The translations under genes were made by a program, and so were the position numbers. 64,000 bases of DNA, taken from the NCBI RefSeq assembly GCF_006335015.1, contig NZ_VDGT01000004.1, positions 1 to 64,000 on the forward strand, given 5' to 3'. The stretch is from Streptomyces sedi (GTDB lineage Bacteria > Actinomycetota > Actinomycetes > Streptomycetales > Streptomycetaceae). Below, in pieces: positions 45,593-59,006 of this stretch (position 1 is its first letter; each line of letters starts with the position of its first letter). Below the pieces are notes generated by a model. That model did no database searches. It worked only from the letters and a program-made list of their open reading frames with translations, and was not told the origin of the DNA.

Positions 45593-46315
45593 TCAACGGT
45601 CGCCGGTGGTGCGCTTCGGCGGCGACGCGGCCTGTTCGGCGACCCGTTCCAGGGCGAGGTCGACGGCGCGCCTCTCGGCCGCGTCGAGCGTCGGGTTGGC
45701 GCGCCTGAGGTCGCCGGCCCAGGTGAGTTCGGCCTCGGTGAACGGCGGTTGGTCCCCGCCGTCACCCGCCGGACGCAGCGCGTCGAGCAGCGCGGTCAGC
45801 ATCGGCCCCGCCACCGGGTACGGTCCCGACGCCGTCTCGGCGAGGATCAGCGCCGACACGGCGCGGTCCCGGCCCGGTGGGCGGCCCTCGCGCGCGTTGC
45901 ACCAGTCGATGACGACCGGGCCGCGCGCCGTGCGAAGCACGTTCTCCGGGTGGAGGTCGAGATGGACCAGGCCGCCGGGCAGCGCGTGGAGTTGGTCCAG
46001 TAGCCGGGCCAGGGTCGCGCCGGTCCGCGCGGGGCTCTCCGAGCCGTCGAGGACGGCCCTCAGAAGCGTCGGCCCGTGCAGCCGTTCCATCACCAGATCG
46101 CCGGGGAGCCCGGCCTCGCCCGGTTCGGGGTGCGGGTGGACGCGCGGCACCGGGTAGCCGAGCCGGCCGAGGCGGAGCAGCAGCCGCGCCTCGGGCCCGG
46201 CGTCGCGCCCGTTCCGGTAGCGGCGCAGCACCCGGCCGCCGGGGAGCGCGTACACATCAGCCGTGCGCCCCGAGGCCAGGAGGGGCCCGGCGGGGGCGCC
46301 GTTCTCCGTTCCCAT
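45593..46315 (-). CDS. Aminoglycoside phosphotransferase-family kinase
   Basis: 240 residues from ATG at 46315. The kinase-like catalytic motif is VHLDLHPENVL and the metal-binding motif VVIDWCNA; an N-terminal lobe has GRTADVYALPGG. Such APH/choline-kinase folds phosphorylate small molecules; the substrate cannot be told. Confidence 0.85.
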   Translation of the reverse strand: MGTENGAPAGPLLASGRTADVYALPGGRVLRRYRNGRDAGPEARLLLRLGRLGYPVPRVHPHPEPGEAGLPGDLVMERLHGPTLLRAVLDGSESPARTGATLARLLDQLHALPGGLVHLDLHPENVLRTARGPVVIDWCNAREGRPPGRDRAVSALILAETASGPYPVAGPMLTALLDALRPAGDGGDQPPFTEAELTWAGDLRRANPTLDAAERRAVDLALERVAEQAASPPKRTTGDR

Positions 46316-46353
46316 GGTGCGAGGGTACGAGTCCTGCCGGCGGTCGGCACCGG

Positions 46354-46938
46354 CTACTTCGCCGAATCCTTGGCCGCCTGCTTCGCCCGTTGCTTGGACT
46401 CCCGCACGCGCGCCAGGGACTCGGGTCCCGTGATGTCGGCGACCGAACGGTAGGAGCCCTCCTCGCCGTAGGGGCCGGCGGCCTCGCGCCAGCCCTCGGG
46501 GGTGATGCCGAAGCGCTTGCCCAGCAGGGCCAGGAAGATCTGCGCCTTCTGCCTGCCGAAGCCGGGCAGGGCGTGCAGCCTCCTGAGGAGCTCGGCGCCG
46601 CTGTCGGCGCCCCGGGTGAGCGCGGCGGCGTCGCCGTCGTAGTGCGCGACCAGATGGCGGCACAGCTCCTGGACGCGCTTGGCCATGGAGGTGGGGTAGC
46701 GGTGGACGGCGGGCTTGGTCGAGAACAGCGCGGCGAACTCCTCCGGGTCCATCGCGGCGATCCGCCGGGCGTCGAGGTCGTCCTCGCCGAGCCGGGTGGC
46801 GAGCGTGTAGGGGCCGGTGAACGCCCACTCCATGGGCACCTGTTGGTCCAGCAGCATCCCGACCAGTGCGGCGAGCGGGCTCCGGCCGAGCAGCGCGTCG
46901 GCCTCCGGGTGCTGGGCGAGATGTACGTCAACGGTCAT
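46354..46938 (-). CDS. HhH-GPD base-excision repair-type protein
   Basis: 194 residues from ATG at 46938. It has LLDQQVPMEWAFTGPYTLA and the helix-hairpin-helix LHALPGFGRQKAQIFLALLG, with GITPEGWREAAGPYG after. This is the short actinobacterial HhH-GPD family, possibly a DNA glycosylase; an Asp typical of catalysis is not obvious. Confidence 0.83.
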   Translation of the reverse strand: MTVDVHLAQHPEADALLGRSPLAALVGMLLDQQVPMEWAFTGPYTLATRLGEDDLDARRIAAMDPEEFAALFSTKPAVHRYPTSMAKRVQELCRHLVAHYDGDAAALTRGADSGAELLRRLHALPGFGRQKAQIFLALLGKRFGITPEGWREAAGPYGEEGSYRSVADITGPESLARVRESKQRAKQAAKDSAK

Positions 46939-46993
46939 AACGCCCATCATGGAGCACCGTCGCGCACGCCGGCGTGACTCCCCCGGCGCCCTC

Positions 46994-47041
46994 CGGCGTG
47001 CGCCGTTCCGCTCGCGCTCGTGGGAGGAACGGCGCACGCCG
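46994..47041. terminator. Terminator hairpin
   Basis: A perfect 16-bp stem (CGGCGTGCGCCGTTCC / GGAACGGCGCACGCCG), just past the 3' end of the F420-type oxidoreductase gene. Confidence 0.85.
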
Positions 47042-47052
47042 GGGGAGTCCGG

Positions 47053-47931
47053 TCAGCGCGGCAGCGCCGGGGCCAACGCGCGCAGCACGGCGAGCGGCAG
47101 CTCGCGGCCGATCTGGTCCGTCACCACCTGGAGCGCCACATGGTCGGCGCCGGCCGCGAGGAAGGCGTCGATCCGACGCCGTACCGCGTCCACGTCCCCC
47201 AGCGCGAAGACCTCCGACAGCAGCCGGGCGCTGCCGCCGCCGTCGAAGTCCTCGGGGGAGAAGCCGAGGCGCTCCAGGTTCCGTGTGTAGTTCGGGAGTC
47301 GCAGGTAGCGCGAAAGATAGGCGCGCGCCGTCTCGCGCGCCCGCGCGAGGTCGGTGTCGAGCACCACCTTGAGCTCCGGCGCCAGCAGCGCGTCCGGCCC
47401 CAGCGTCGCGCGCGCCCCGGCCGTGTGCTCCTCCGTGACCAGATAGGGGTGCGCGCCGGCCGCCCGGTCGCGCGACAGCTCCAGCATCCGGGGGCCGAGC
47501 GCCGCCAGCACCCTGCGGTCGGCCGGGACCGGCCGGTCCGCCGCGTCGAGGGCGTCCAGGTAGGAGACCATCGCCGCGTAGGGCCGCCGGTAGCGTTCGC
47601 CGGCCACCGCCGCGTGACTGACGCCGAGGCCGAGCACGAAACGGTCGCCGTGCGCGTCCAGGAGCGCGGCCGTCTCGGCCGCCACGGTCGCCGGCTCCTC
47701 GTCCCAGATGCTGGCGATCCCGGTCGCCAGCCGCAGGGTGGAGGTGGCGGCGAGCAGCGGCCCCGCCTGCCGGACCAGGGGACTGCCGCCGAGCCAGACC
47801 GTGCCGTAGCCCAACTCCTCCCACTCCCGCACCCCTTCGACGAACTCCGGGGTCGGTGCCCCGTCGTCCCCGGTGAGCGTGACCTGCCAGACCCCGACCG
47901 GGCCCAGCTCCGTTGCCAGGTTGTGTGCCAT
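47053..47931 (-). CDS. LLM-class F420-dependent oxidoreductase
   Basis: 292 residues. A luciferase-like TIM barrel: EELGYGTVWLGGSPLVRQA, LATGIASIWDEEPATVAAE, GLGVSHAAVAGERYRRP and the late ADHVALQVVTD. The family uses F420 or FMN; subgroup resembles TIGR03620. Substrate unknown. Confidence 0.87.
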   Translation of the reverse strand: MAHNLATELGPVGVWQVTLTGDDGAPTPEFVEGVREWEELGYGTVWLGGSPLVRQAGPLLAATSTLRLATGIASIWDEEPATVAAETAALLDAHGDRFVLGLGVSHAAVAGERYRRPYAAMVSYLDALDAADRPVPADRRVLAALGPRMLELSRDRAAGAHPYLVTEEHTAGARATLGPDALLAPELKVVLDTDLARARETARAYLSRYLRLPNYTRNLERLGFSPEDFDGGGSARLLSEVFALGDVDAVRRRIDAFLAAGADHVALQVVTDQIGRELPLAVLRALAPALPR

Positions 47932-47998
47932 GTGGCGGGAACGTCCCGGCGGGGCGCGCTGTTCCGGCCGGCGCTGGGCCGTTCGGCTGGTTCCGGAA

Positions 47999-48030
47999 CC
48001 CGCCCCCGGAACCGGGGTTCCGAGGGCGGG
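47999..48030. terminator. Terminator after the glucanase gene
   Basis: A near-perfect palindrome of about 15-bp arms (CCCGCCCCCGGAACC / GGTTCCGAGGGCGGG). Confidence 0.8.
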
Positions 48031-48055
48031 CGGGGAGGGAGGGCCGGGGGAGCGG

Positions 48056-48931
48056 TCAGTCGGTGGTGACGCTGACGTAGTCGACGACCATCTGCTGCGG
48101 GAACGAGGTCGAGTCGTCCGGCGGGCCCGGCCAGTTGCCGCCGACCGCGACGTTCAGGATCATGAAGAACGGCTTGTTGAAGACCCAGGCGTCGCCGCCG
48201 AGGTCGGCCGGGGTCAGCTCCTGGAAGACCTGGCCGTCCACCGACCACACCAGGGAGTCCGGCGCCCAGTCGATGGCGAAGGTGTGGAAGTCGTCGGCGA
48301 AGGTCTCGCCGTCCGGCAGGGAGTAGCTGTTGCCGATGCCCTCGCCGCCCGAGTACCCCGGGCCGTGCACGGTGCCGTGGACGGTGCCCGGCTCGTGGCC
48401 GACCAGCTCCATGATGTCGATCTCGCCGCTGTCCGGCCACGGAACGCCGGGGAAGTCGGAGCCCAGCATCCAGAACGCCGGCCAGATGCCCTGCCCCTGC
48501 GGCAGCTTGATGCGCGCCTCGACCCGGCCGTACTCGGCGGCGAAGGTGCTGGCGGTGTTGATCCGCGCCGAGGTGTACTCGCAGGTGCCGTAGTAGCACT
48601 GGTGGTTCGCGGCGCCCTCCTCGGTCGCCGTGATGACGAGGTTGCCCTCGCCGTCGAGCTGGGCGTTGTCGGTGCCCTCCGTGTAGTACTGCAACTCGGC
48701 GTTGCTCGCGTTGTCGCCCGGGTCCATCTGCCACTTGGAGCTGTCGACGGGCGAGCCGGCCGCGCCGTCGAAGTCGTCGACGAAGACGACCTCCGTGGGC
48801 CGCACGTCACCCGGCTCGGGCTCCGCCTGGGCGTTGGCGGTCAGCAGGGAGGTCAGGCCGAGGGCGAGGACCGCGCCGCCGGCGAGCCAGCGGCGGGTGG
48901 GGGAACGCCTGGCACCGCTCATGGACATCAC
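48056..48931 (-). CDS. Secreted GH16 beta-glucanase
   Basis: 291 residues. An Arg-rich signal peptide (about 1-36, ending ANAQA) is followed by a GH16 jelly-roll with catalytic GEIDIMELVG (E170, D172, E175). GH16 enzymes of this sort cleave beta-1,3 or beta-1,3/1,4-glucans. 48932-49177 holds no gene I can support. Confidence 0.92.
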   Translation of the reverse strand: MMSMSGARRSPTRRWLAGGAVLALGLTSLLTANAQAEPEPGDVRPTEVVFVDDFDGAAGSPVDSSKWQMDPGDNASNAELQYYTEGTDNAQLDGEGNLVITATEEGAANHQCYYGTCEYTSARINTASTFAAEYGRVEARIKLPQGQGIWPAFWMLGSDFPGVPWPDSGEIDIMELVGHEPGTVHGTVHGPGYSGGEGIGNSYSLPDGETFADDFHTFAIDWAPDSLVWSVDGQVFQELTPADLGGDAWVFNKPFFMILNVAVGGNWPGPPDDSTSFPQQMVVDYVSVTTD

Positions 48932-49177
48932 ATCCAGGTGTCGTGTTCGTGGGGGGACTTCATTGGACCCGCGCGCCAGGTGCCCCGCAAGAGCGCGGGA
49001 CAGGTTCCGGAACCGGCCGAAAACCGCTCCTCCGAAAGAGGGGTGAACGCCGTGAAGGCCATCGAACGCGTCGGTAACGGTCAGCGGGCGCGCCGGCCGG
49101 CCGATGCCGCCGGCCGGCCACGAAAGGCCGGTGACCGGCTGTGCCGAGGCGGGCGGCGTTCGCTAGGGTCGGCAGGC

Positions 49178-49438
49178 ATGGCGCACAATCCCCAAGCACC
49201 GCAAGGCCCTCAGGGGCCGCAGGACGTCGACCCGGCCGGTAGCACGCAGATGTTCCAGGCCTTCGTCAACGACGGTCCCACGGCCGGCCCCTCGTCCACC
49301 GGAGCGGGCCCGGCCGCCCCGTACTCCCCGAACTCCCCGCACGCCCCGGTCTCTTCGGGGCCGTCGCTCGGCCTGATCGTGGGCGGCGTGGTGGGCGTCA
49401 TCGCGCTCGCCGTGGTCGCCTGGCTGCTGTTGGGCTGA
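49178..49438 (+). CDS. Small C-terminally anchored membrane protein
   Basis: 86 residues: Gln/Pro-rich start (MAHNPQAPQGPQGPQDVDPA), a Pro/Ser linker, then a C-terminal TM helix (LGLIVGGVVGVIALAVVAWL). No recognised domain. Confidence 0.75.
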   Translation: MAHNPQAPQGPQGPQDVDPAGSTQMFQAFVNDGPTAGPSSTGAGPAAPYSPNSPHAPVSSGPSLGLIVGGVVGVIALAVVAWLLLG

Positions 49439-50147
49439 GGCCGCCCCGGGCGCGAAGGCGTCGACGACGCGAAGGCGTCGACGGCCGGGCGCCGTTCGGT
49501 GCCCTCGTCGTGCGGGCCCCTCGCCGTTCGGTGTCCCGTCGTGCGGTGTCCTTCGGTGGCGGCGGGAGGCTGGTTCGACGTCACGCCTGTCGCGGCGGCG
49601 GGAGTGGGGCGCACACGTCGCTCGACGGCGTGCGCGGCGGCGGCTGCGGGCGCGCATCGGCGCCCGGTCGCGGGCGCGCGCCGGCGCGAAAGCCGCGGGG
49701 CGCGAAGGCTGTTGGCGCGCGGGCTGTCGGCGCGCGGGCTCAGGAGACGCGCTCGGTGAGCGGCGTGGCCCCCGTCGGCCGAAGTCGTGTGGCCGCCGTG
49801 TCATCGCCGTTTCGACGCCGGGGCTCCTGGGCCTCTCCTGGCCCGGGTGTCCTTGCGTCCATGGAGCTGTCTCGGTCGTCCTGCGGGCGGAACCATGCGC
49901 GGGTCGGTCCGCCTAGGTCGCGCGCGGTCGCACTCGATGGCGCGGTCGCGCTCGTTCGTTCGGTCGCGCTCGTTCGTTCGGTCGTGTCCGGTCGTCCGGT
50001 CGTGCTCGTTCGCGCGTTGATCGGCCGCGTCCTCCGGGGTCGTTGACAACCGCGCGGGCCGTCCGGGGCGTGCGGAGCCGGTGAGCGGCCCGCCCGGAGG
50101 CCACCGCTCTTCCTTCGGACCGGCGGCCACCCCGCCGGTCCCGCCCC
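49439..50147. other. 700-bp gap without a gene
   Basis: Low-complexity repeats only: GCGCTCGTTCGTTCGGTC twice in tandem at 49948-49983 and a GCGAAGGCGTCGAC duplication near 49455-49480. Any open frames are repeat-derived. Confidence 0.5.
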
Positions 50148-51020
50148 TCACTCCTCGGCCGTCAGCCCCTCACGCAGCTGCTGGAGCGTGCGCGTGAGCA
50201 GCCGGGAGACGTGCATCTGGGAGATGCCGACCTCCTCGCCGATCTGCGACTGCGTCATGTTCCCGAAGAAGCGGAGCATGATGATCCGCCGCTCCCTGGC
50301 CGGCAGCCTCGCCAGCAGGGGCTTGAGCGACTCGCGGTACTCGACGCCCTCCAGCGCGGTGTCCTCGTACCCGAGCCGGTCGGCCAACGAGCCCTCGCCG
50401 CCGTCCTCCTCGGGCGAGGGGGAGTCCAACGAGCTGGCGGTGTAGGCGTTCCCCACGGCCAGGCCGTCGACCACCTCCTCCTCGGTGACGCCGAGGGCCG
50501 AGGCCAACTCGGCCACGGTGGGCGAACGGTCGAGCCGCTGCGACAGCTCGTCGCTGGCCTTGGTGAGCGCCAGCCGCAGCTCCTGGAGCCGCCGGGGGAC
50601 CCGGACCGACCAGGAGGTGTCACGGAAGAAACGCTTGATCTCGCCGACCACCGTCGGCATCGCGAACGTCGGGAACTCGACGCCGCGTTCACAGTCGAAA
50701 CGGTCGATCGCCTTGATCAGGCCGATCGTGCCGACCTGGACGATGTCCTCCATCGGCTCGTTCCGGCTGCGGAACCTGGCCGCCGCGTAGCGCACCAGCG
50801 GGAGGTTCAGCTCGATCAGCGTGTCCCGCACGTAGCCGCGCTCGGGGCTGTCGGCGTCCAGCGTCGCCAGGCGCTGGAAGAGGGAGCGCGAGAGCGTGCG
50901 GGTGTCGAGGTTGTCGGTCTCGGCGGGAGCCGCGTGCGGCACCGAGGCTTCGGGCGGCGCGGGTTCGTGCGGCGTGCCGGCTGTGGTGAGCACCTTGGAG
51001 CTGCCCAGTTCTACGGACAT
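50148..51020 (-). CDS. sigN: SigB/SigF-family sigma factor, SigN-like
   Basis: 290 residues. Regions 2 ([33 protein letters not shown]), 3, and 4 ([38 protein letters not shown]) are complete. It is a stress/sporulation sigma factor. Next to a SigF-like gene, it corresponds by order to sigN in S. coelicolor. Confidence 0.85.
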   Translation of the reverse strand: MSVELGSSKVLTTAGTPHEPAPPEASVPHAAPAETDNLDTRTLSRSLFQRLATLDADSPERGYVRDTLIELNLPLVRYAAARFRSRNEPMEDIVQVGTIGLIKAIDRFDCERGVEFPTFAMPTVVGEIKRFFRDTSWSVRVPRRLQELRLALTKASDELSQRLDRSPTVAELASALGVTEEEVVDGLAVGNAYTASSLDSPSPEEDGGEGSLADRLGYEDTALEGVEYRESLKPLLARLPARERRIIMLRFFGNMTQSQIGEEVGISQMHVSRLLTRTLQQLREGLTAEE

Positions 51021-51226
51021 GCCACCCCCTTGAGGTCGGCGGGACGGGTCGCGGCGGACACCTCAGGCATGACTCCACGAGAGGCACCCTCTCGTGGATA
51101 CCGGAGCTGCCGCCTTGCCAAACGCGGTTCCAACAGAATGTCACATGTCATCAACGCGATGTAGCTTCATGTCGATAAAACGGCACAGCGGGGGCCTGAG
51201 TTCCCGGAGTTGGTCCTTCGTCCGGC

Positions 51227-52009
51227 TTAGTTCTCGATCGGATTTGCGGAGCGCAGCTTGGTGACGGAGCGCGCGAGCAACCGGGAGATGTGCATCTGGG
51301 AAACACCGAGTTCGTCGCTGATCTGGCTCTGCGTCAAGTCGCGGTAGTAGCGCAACACCAGGATGCGCTGCTCGCGTTCGGGGAGTTGCACGAGCAGATG
51401 GCGTACCAGCGCCCGGTGTTCGACGCCGGCCAGTCCCGGGTCCTCGTAGCCGAGCCGGTCGATCGGGCTCGGCGCGCCCTCCTCGCGGTCCCTGGCCGCC
51501 TCCAGCGACGAGACCCGGTAGGCGCGTCCGGCCTCCATGCTGGCCAGCACGTCCTCCTCCGGCAGCCGCAGCCGTTCCGCCAACTCGCCGGTGGTCGGCG
51601 AACGGCCCAGCGCCGCCGTCAGCTCCTCGCCGGCCGAGCAGACCCGCGCCCACAGTTCGTGCAGCCGGCGCGGCACATGGACGCCGCGCACGCTGTCCCG
51701 GAAGTAGCGGCGGATCTCGCCGACGATGGTCGGCAGGGCGAACGTGGCGAACTGGACCCCGCGCGTGGGGTCGAAGCGGTCGATGGCGTGGATCAGGCCG
51801 ATCGTGCCGACCTGGACGATGTCCTCCATCGGCTCGTTCCTGCTGTGGAAGCGCAGCGCGGCGTAGCGGACCAGCGGGAGGTTCGTCTCGATCAGCGCCC
51901 CCCGGACGCGGCTGTGCTCGGCGGTGCCGGCCTGGAGCCGGGCGAGCCGTTCACAGAGCGACTGCGTGAGCACGCGGGAACTGGCGCCTTCGGACTGCGT
52001 CACCGCCAC
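51227..52009 (-). CDS. sigF: SigB/SigF-family sigma factor, SigF-like
   Basis: 260 residues from GTG at 52009 (a GTG at 52003 is equally possible). It has [51 protein letters not shown] and [20 protein letters not shown], closely matching SigF as I recall it. SigF acts late in spore maturation. The substitutions [10 protein letters not shown] and RFHSRNE differ from the usual sequence. Confidence 0.85.
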   Translation of the reverse strand: MAVTQSEGASSRVLTQSLCERLARLQAGTAEHSRVRGALIETNLPLVRYAALRFHSRNEPMEDIVQVGTIGLIHAIDRFDPTRGVQFATFALPTIVGEIRRYFRDSVRGVHVPRRLHELWARVCSAGEELTAALGRSPTTGELAERLRLPEEDVLASMEAGRAYRVSSLEAARDREEGAPSPIDRLGYEDPGLAGVEHRALVRHLLVQLPEREQRILVLRYYRDLTQSQISDELGVSQMHISRLLARSVTKLRSANPIEN

Positions 52010-52244
52010 CTGCCGACCACCCCTTCACGGTGCACTCGCCGCAAAAGCAGTCATAGCATCACAAGACATGCGCACCGTGCGCAAGCACCCGTTCACGACG
52101 TGTTGGTCATGTGAAACGGAACGATTGCCCTCGGTCAATTCCGGTGCCGCGCGGGCGAGTCAGGAAGCGGTCGAGAAGCGGCGGGAAGGGGGCGTCAGTC
52201 GCCCCCCGCCGCTCTGGAACGGTTCAGAGCGGTTCGGCGCGCGT

Positions 52245-52406
52245 TCAACGGTTCAACGGAGCCAGCAGGCCGTCCGCGGCGTCGGCCAGCGCGGTGAAGA
52301 CCAGCTGGACGAACTCGCCGGAGCGCGCGGGCTCGCTCAGCACGGAGTAGAGCACGCCGACGGCCAGCAGATAGAGGCCGATCCGCCTCGCCAGTGCCAG
52401 GGACAT
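52245..52406 (-). CDS. Small membrane protein
   Basis: 53 residues from ATG at 52406, MSLALARRIGLYLLAVGVLY then SVLSEPARSGEFVQLVFTAL. One N-terminal TM helix. It seems conserved near sigF and katG but has no known role. Confidence 0.6.
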   Translation of the reverse strand: MSLALARRIGLYLLAVGVLYSVLSEPARSGEFVQLVFTALADAADGLLAPLNR

Positions 52407-52632
52407 GTCCACCTCCGAGGCTCGCAGTGTAGCCACCCGCACGGCCCAAGGCCGACGGCCCCGTGCCGCCTCGGGGGAGGGGCGGCACGGGGCCGTCGTG
52501 TCGTCACCGGTCACTCGGCGAGCGGGCGGCGGGCGTTCCCGCGCGGACAAGCGCGGGAACGCCCGTGCCCTGGACGCTCGGCGAGCGGCCGGCACGCGGT
52601 CGGCGGGTGGCTGCGGAGCGGCCGTCGCCCGC

Positions 52633-54966
<2,334 letters not shown>

Positions 54967-54996
54967 CTACCTGTCCCTTGGCTACCATCGGAACCG

Positions 54997-55024
54997 ATCC
55001 TACGATGGACAGAGTACAAGTCAA
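54997..55024 (-). promoter_or_regulatory. Predicted katG promoter
   Basis: TTGACT (55019-55024) and TAGGAT (54997-55002) with a 16-bp spacer read on the minus strand, about 140 bp before katG. It is close to the vegetative sigma factor consensus. A Fur-type operator is not obvious to me. Confidence 0.55.
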
Positions 55025-55102
55025 GAAGCGCACCAAGGCCGTATCTCTTCCCAACTCGGACTTCCCCTGGTTAACTGTGCGTATCCCGTCAGACGTGAAT
55101 AG

Positions 55103-55525
55103 GTGAACCCCATGAGCGACCTGCTGGAGCGACTACGCGGACGTGGCTGGCGGCTGACCTCGCAGCGACGCGTCGTCGCCGAGGTCCTCGACGGCGACCA
55201 CGTGCACCTCACCGCCGACGAGGTGCACGCCCTCGCCACCCGCCGCCTGCCGGAGATCTCCCGCGCCACCGTCTACAACACCCTGGGCGAGCTGGTCACC
55301 CTCGGTGAGGTGACCGAGGTCGCCACGGACGGCCGCGCCAAGCGCTACGACCCGAACGGGCACCGCCCCCACCACCATCTGGTCTGCTCGGTCTGCGGCA
55401 CGATCCGGGACGTGCGCCCCGGCGGCGACCCGCTGGCCGACCTGCCGGCGGACGAACGCTTCGGCTTCACGGTCGCCGAGGTCGAGGTCACCTACCGGGG
55501 CGTCTGCCCCGGCTGCGCCGACTGA
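55103..55525 (+). CDS. Fur-family regulator (FurA/CatR type)
   Basis: 140 residues from GTG at 55103 (ATG at 55112 also fits). Winged helix with ISRATVYNTLGEL, HHHLVC metal site, and C95/C98 and C135/C138 pairs. Divergent next to katG, so likely its peroxide- or metal-responsive repressor. Confidence 0.88.
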   Translation: MNPMSDLLERLRGRGWRLTSQRRVVAEVLDGDHVHLTADEVHALATRRLPEISRATVYNTLGELVTLGEVTEVATDGRAKRYDPNGHRPHHHLVCSVCGTIRDVRPGGDPLADLPADERFGFTVAEVEVTYRGVCPGCAD

Positions 55526-55535
55526 CCCCGGGCGA

Positions 55536-56555
55536 TCACCGGGGGCGGTTCTCGGCCGCGCACTCGAAGAGGTGGTGGCCGGAGGAGAGGCGCTCCGCGC
55601 GCAGCACGGTCAGGCCGGCGTGGGCGAGCAGCGCGACCAGGTCCTCCGCGGTGAACGGCCGGGAGCCGTCGTGGCAGACCACCATCTGCGCCAACGCGTG
55701 CGCCGCCCCCTCCTCGCCCTCGAACAGCGGCTCCAGCACCAGCAGCCGCGCCCCCTCGGTGCGGTCCAGCGCCGCGCGCACGTTCTCCAGCAGTCGCAGC
55801 CGAAGCTCCGGCGACCAGTCGTGGAGCACGTTCTTCAACAGGAACCGGTCGCCGTCCGCCGTGACCTCGGCGAAGACGTCCGCCGGCCTGAACGCCAGCC
55901 GCCCGCCGGCCAAGTGCGGCCGGGCGGCGGCCCGTTCGCAGACCGTGGGCCGGTCCAGGCAGACGCCCTCCAGCCACGGCGCGTGGGTCAGCAGCGCGTC
56001 GAGCAGGGTGCCGTCGCCGCCGCCGACGTCCACCACCCGGCGCACCTCGCCGAAGTCGTAGGTGCCGGCCAGCGCGTGCGCGGTCGGGCGGCACAACTCG
56101 GCCATCGCCGCGTCGAAGACGGCCGCGGTCTCCGGACGCTCCGTCAGATAGGGGTACAGGTCGGTGCCGTGGACGCGCGCGAAGCCGGACTCGCCGCTGG
56201 TCAGCGTCCGGCCGAGGCCGTTGAACGCGTCGGTGTACGGGCCGGCCATCAGCACGCACATGTTCCGCAGCGACCGCGGATGGTCGGCGCGCAGCGGGGC
56301 GAACGCGCCGGCCAGCCGGTAGCCGCCCGCCGCGTCGGGCTCGAACGCGCCGGCCAGGGCCAGGGTGCGCAGCAGCGTGTCGAGCACGTCCCGCCGGGTG
56401 CCGGTCGCCGCCGCCAGGTCGGCCACCGGAACGAAGTCGTCGCCCGCCAGGTCGGGCAGGCCCAGGCGCACCGCCTCGGCCAGAGCCTTGACGAACTGGC
56501 CGCCGTAGAAGAGCCGGAGAAGGGAGCGGGCCTCGGTCTCGACGTTCTCGGACAT
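55536..56555 (-). CDS. SAM-dependent O-methyltransferase
   Basis: 339 residues. N-terminal dimerisation helices and a C-terminal Rossmann domain with VVDVGGGDGTLLDALL, FLLKNVLHDWSPEL (catalytic H) and LVLEPLFEGEEG. Belongs to the small-molecule O-methyltransferases of polyketide/aromatic pathways; no cluster is nearby. Confidence 0.87.
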   Translation of the reverse strand: MSENVETEARSLLRLFYGGQFVKALAEAVRLGLPDLAGDDFVPVADLAAATGTRRDVLDTLLRTLALAGAFEPDAAGGYRLAGAFAPLRADHPRSLRNMCVLMAGPYTDAFNGLGRTLTSGESGFARVHGTDLYPYLTERPETAAVFDAAMAELCRPTAHALAGTYDFGEVRRVVDVGGGDGTLLDALLTHAPWLEGVCLDRPTVCERAAARPHLAGGRLAFRPADVFAEVTADGDRFLLKNVLHDWSPELRLRLLENVRAALDRTEGARLLVLEPLFEGEEGAAHALAQMVVCHDGSRPFTAEDLVALLAHAGLTVLRAERLSSGHHLFECAAENRPR

Positions 56556-56705
56556 GTGTGCACCTCACACGAACGGGGGACGGCGCCGTCCCCTCAGTGC
56601 TGCTCCGCGGACGGCCCGTCATGCGAAAGGGGCGACCAGAACGCGTGAGCGGGGGAGGCGCTGGTCGCACGCGGGGGCTCGTCGGGGCGGGCGGCGGCGC
56701 GAACG

Positions 56706-56745
56706 CCGAAGGCCCGGCCCCCCTCGCGGGGAGCCGGGCCTTCGG
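56706..56745 (-). terminator. Terminator of tRNA-Ser(CGA)
   Basis: Perfect 13-bp stem (CCGAAGGCCCGGC / GCCGGGCCTTCGG), 15 bp after the tRNA. Confidence 0.85.
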
Positions 56746-56760
56746 TCGTCGTGCTCGGAG

Positions 56761-56847
56761 CGGTAGCGGAGGGATTTGAACCCTCGGTGGAGTTGCCCCC
56801 ACACTCGCTTTCGAGGCGAGCTCCTTAGGCCGCTCGGACACGCTACC
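56761..56847 (-). tRNA. tRNA-Ser(CGA)
   Basis: Complete 87-nt type II tRNA: acceptor GGTAGCG / CGCTACC, anticodon stem CTCGC / GCGAG around loop CTCGAAA (anticodon CGA), long variable arm, T-arm GAGGG-TTCAAAT-CCCTC, discriminator G. Confidence 0.95.
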
Positions 56848-56857
56848 GAGAGAGAGC

Positions 56858-57932
<1,075 letters not shown>

Positions 57933-58186
57933 CGTGACTCTCCCCACTCGGTTCGGCAGTGCCCTTAAGCATCGTGGCAGATAAGGGGTGCGCTGTCGGG
58001 TAACTCGGCAGTTCGCCAACGGTATGTCCGCCTGTGGTCTTCCCGGTTCTCGTTCCGACGCTGCCGGTCCCCACTCTCCACGGATGCGGCGCACCATGTC
58101 CACCGGGAGGTCACAGACGGAGCGCCGGCCGCCGGCGGGGGGCGGCGCCGACGGCGGGCTCCGGGGCGTTCGCTACTGTCGGGGAC

Positions 58187-58819
58187 ATGCGGACCCATGT
58201 CGTTGACCACCCGCTGGTGGCGCACAAGCTGACCACGTTGCGCGACCAGCGCACCGACTCCCCCACGTTCCGGCGGCTGGCCGACGAGTTGGTCACCCTG
58301 CTGGCCTACGAGGCGACCCGTGACGTCCGCACCGAGCAGGTGGACATCCACACCCCGGTCGTCCCGACCACGGGCGTGCGGCTCTCGCACCCCAGGCCGC
58401 TGGTGGTGCCGATCATCAGGGCCGGGCTCGGGATGCTCGACGGCATGGTGCGGCTGCTGCCGACGGCGGAGGTCGGCTTCCTCGGGATGATCAGGGACGA
58501 GGAGACCCTCCAGGCGTCCACCTACGCCAACCGGATGCCCGAGGACCTGTCGGGCCGCCAGGTCTATGTGTTGGACCCGATGTTGGCGACCGGCGGCACG
58601 CTGGTGGTCGCCGTCGACGAGCTGATGCGCAGGGGCGCGGACGACGTGACGGTGATCTGCCTGCTGGCGGCGCCGGAGGGCGTGGAACGGATGGAGGCCG
58701 AACTGGCCGACGCGCCGGTCACGGTGGTGACGGCGGCGCTGGACGAGGGCCTCAACGAGCAGGGCTTCATCGTCCCCGGCCTCGGCGACGCGGGCGACCG
58801 GATGTACGGAACGGTCTAG
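58187..58819 (+). CDS. upp: Uracil phosphoribosyltransferase
   Basis: 210 residues. It salvages uracil to [15 protein letters not shown] binds substrate, [12 protein letters not shown] is the PRPP loop, and [19 protein letters not shown] ends the protein. Confidence 0.96.
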   Translation: MRTHVVDHPLVAHKLTTLRDQRTDSPTFRRLADELVTLLAYEATRDVRTEQVDIHTPVVPTTGVRLSHPRPLVVPIIRAGLGMLDGMVRLLPTAEVGFLGMIRDEETLQASTYANRMPEDLSGRQVYVLDPMLATGGTLVVAVDELMRRGADDVTVICLLAAPEGVERMEAELADAPVTVVTAALDEGLNEQGFIVPGLGDAGDRMYGTV

Positions 58820-59006
58820 CCGGCCGGCCGGGAGCGGGGGCGACTACCGGGCGTCGTGGTCGGGGACCGCCGTCGTCTCTCCCCCGCCACGGACGCACCG
58901 CCCCGTGCCTCCGGCGGAGAGCCGCGGTCGACGACGCGGACGGGCCAGGTCGCGAGACGGCCCAGGGGCCCGCGTGGTCGAACCGGCCCCGCCGCGGCGT
59001 CCCCGC

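Noticed and set aside
49801..50151. 116-codon frame after sigN
   Set aside because: Made of Asp-Arg-Thr-Asn-Glu repeats from tandem DNA repeats; unlikely gene.
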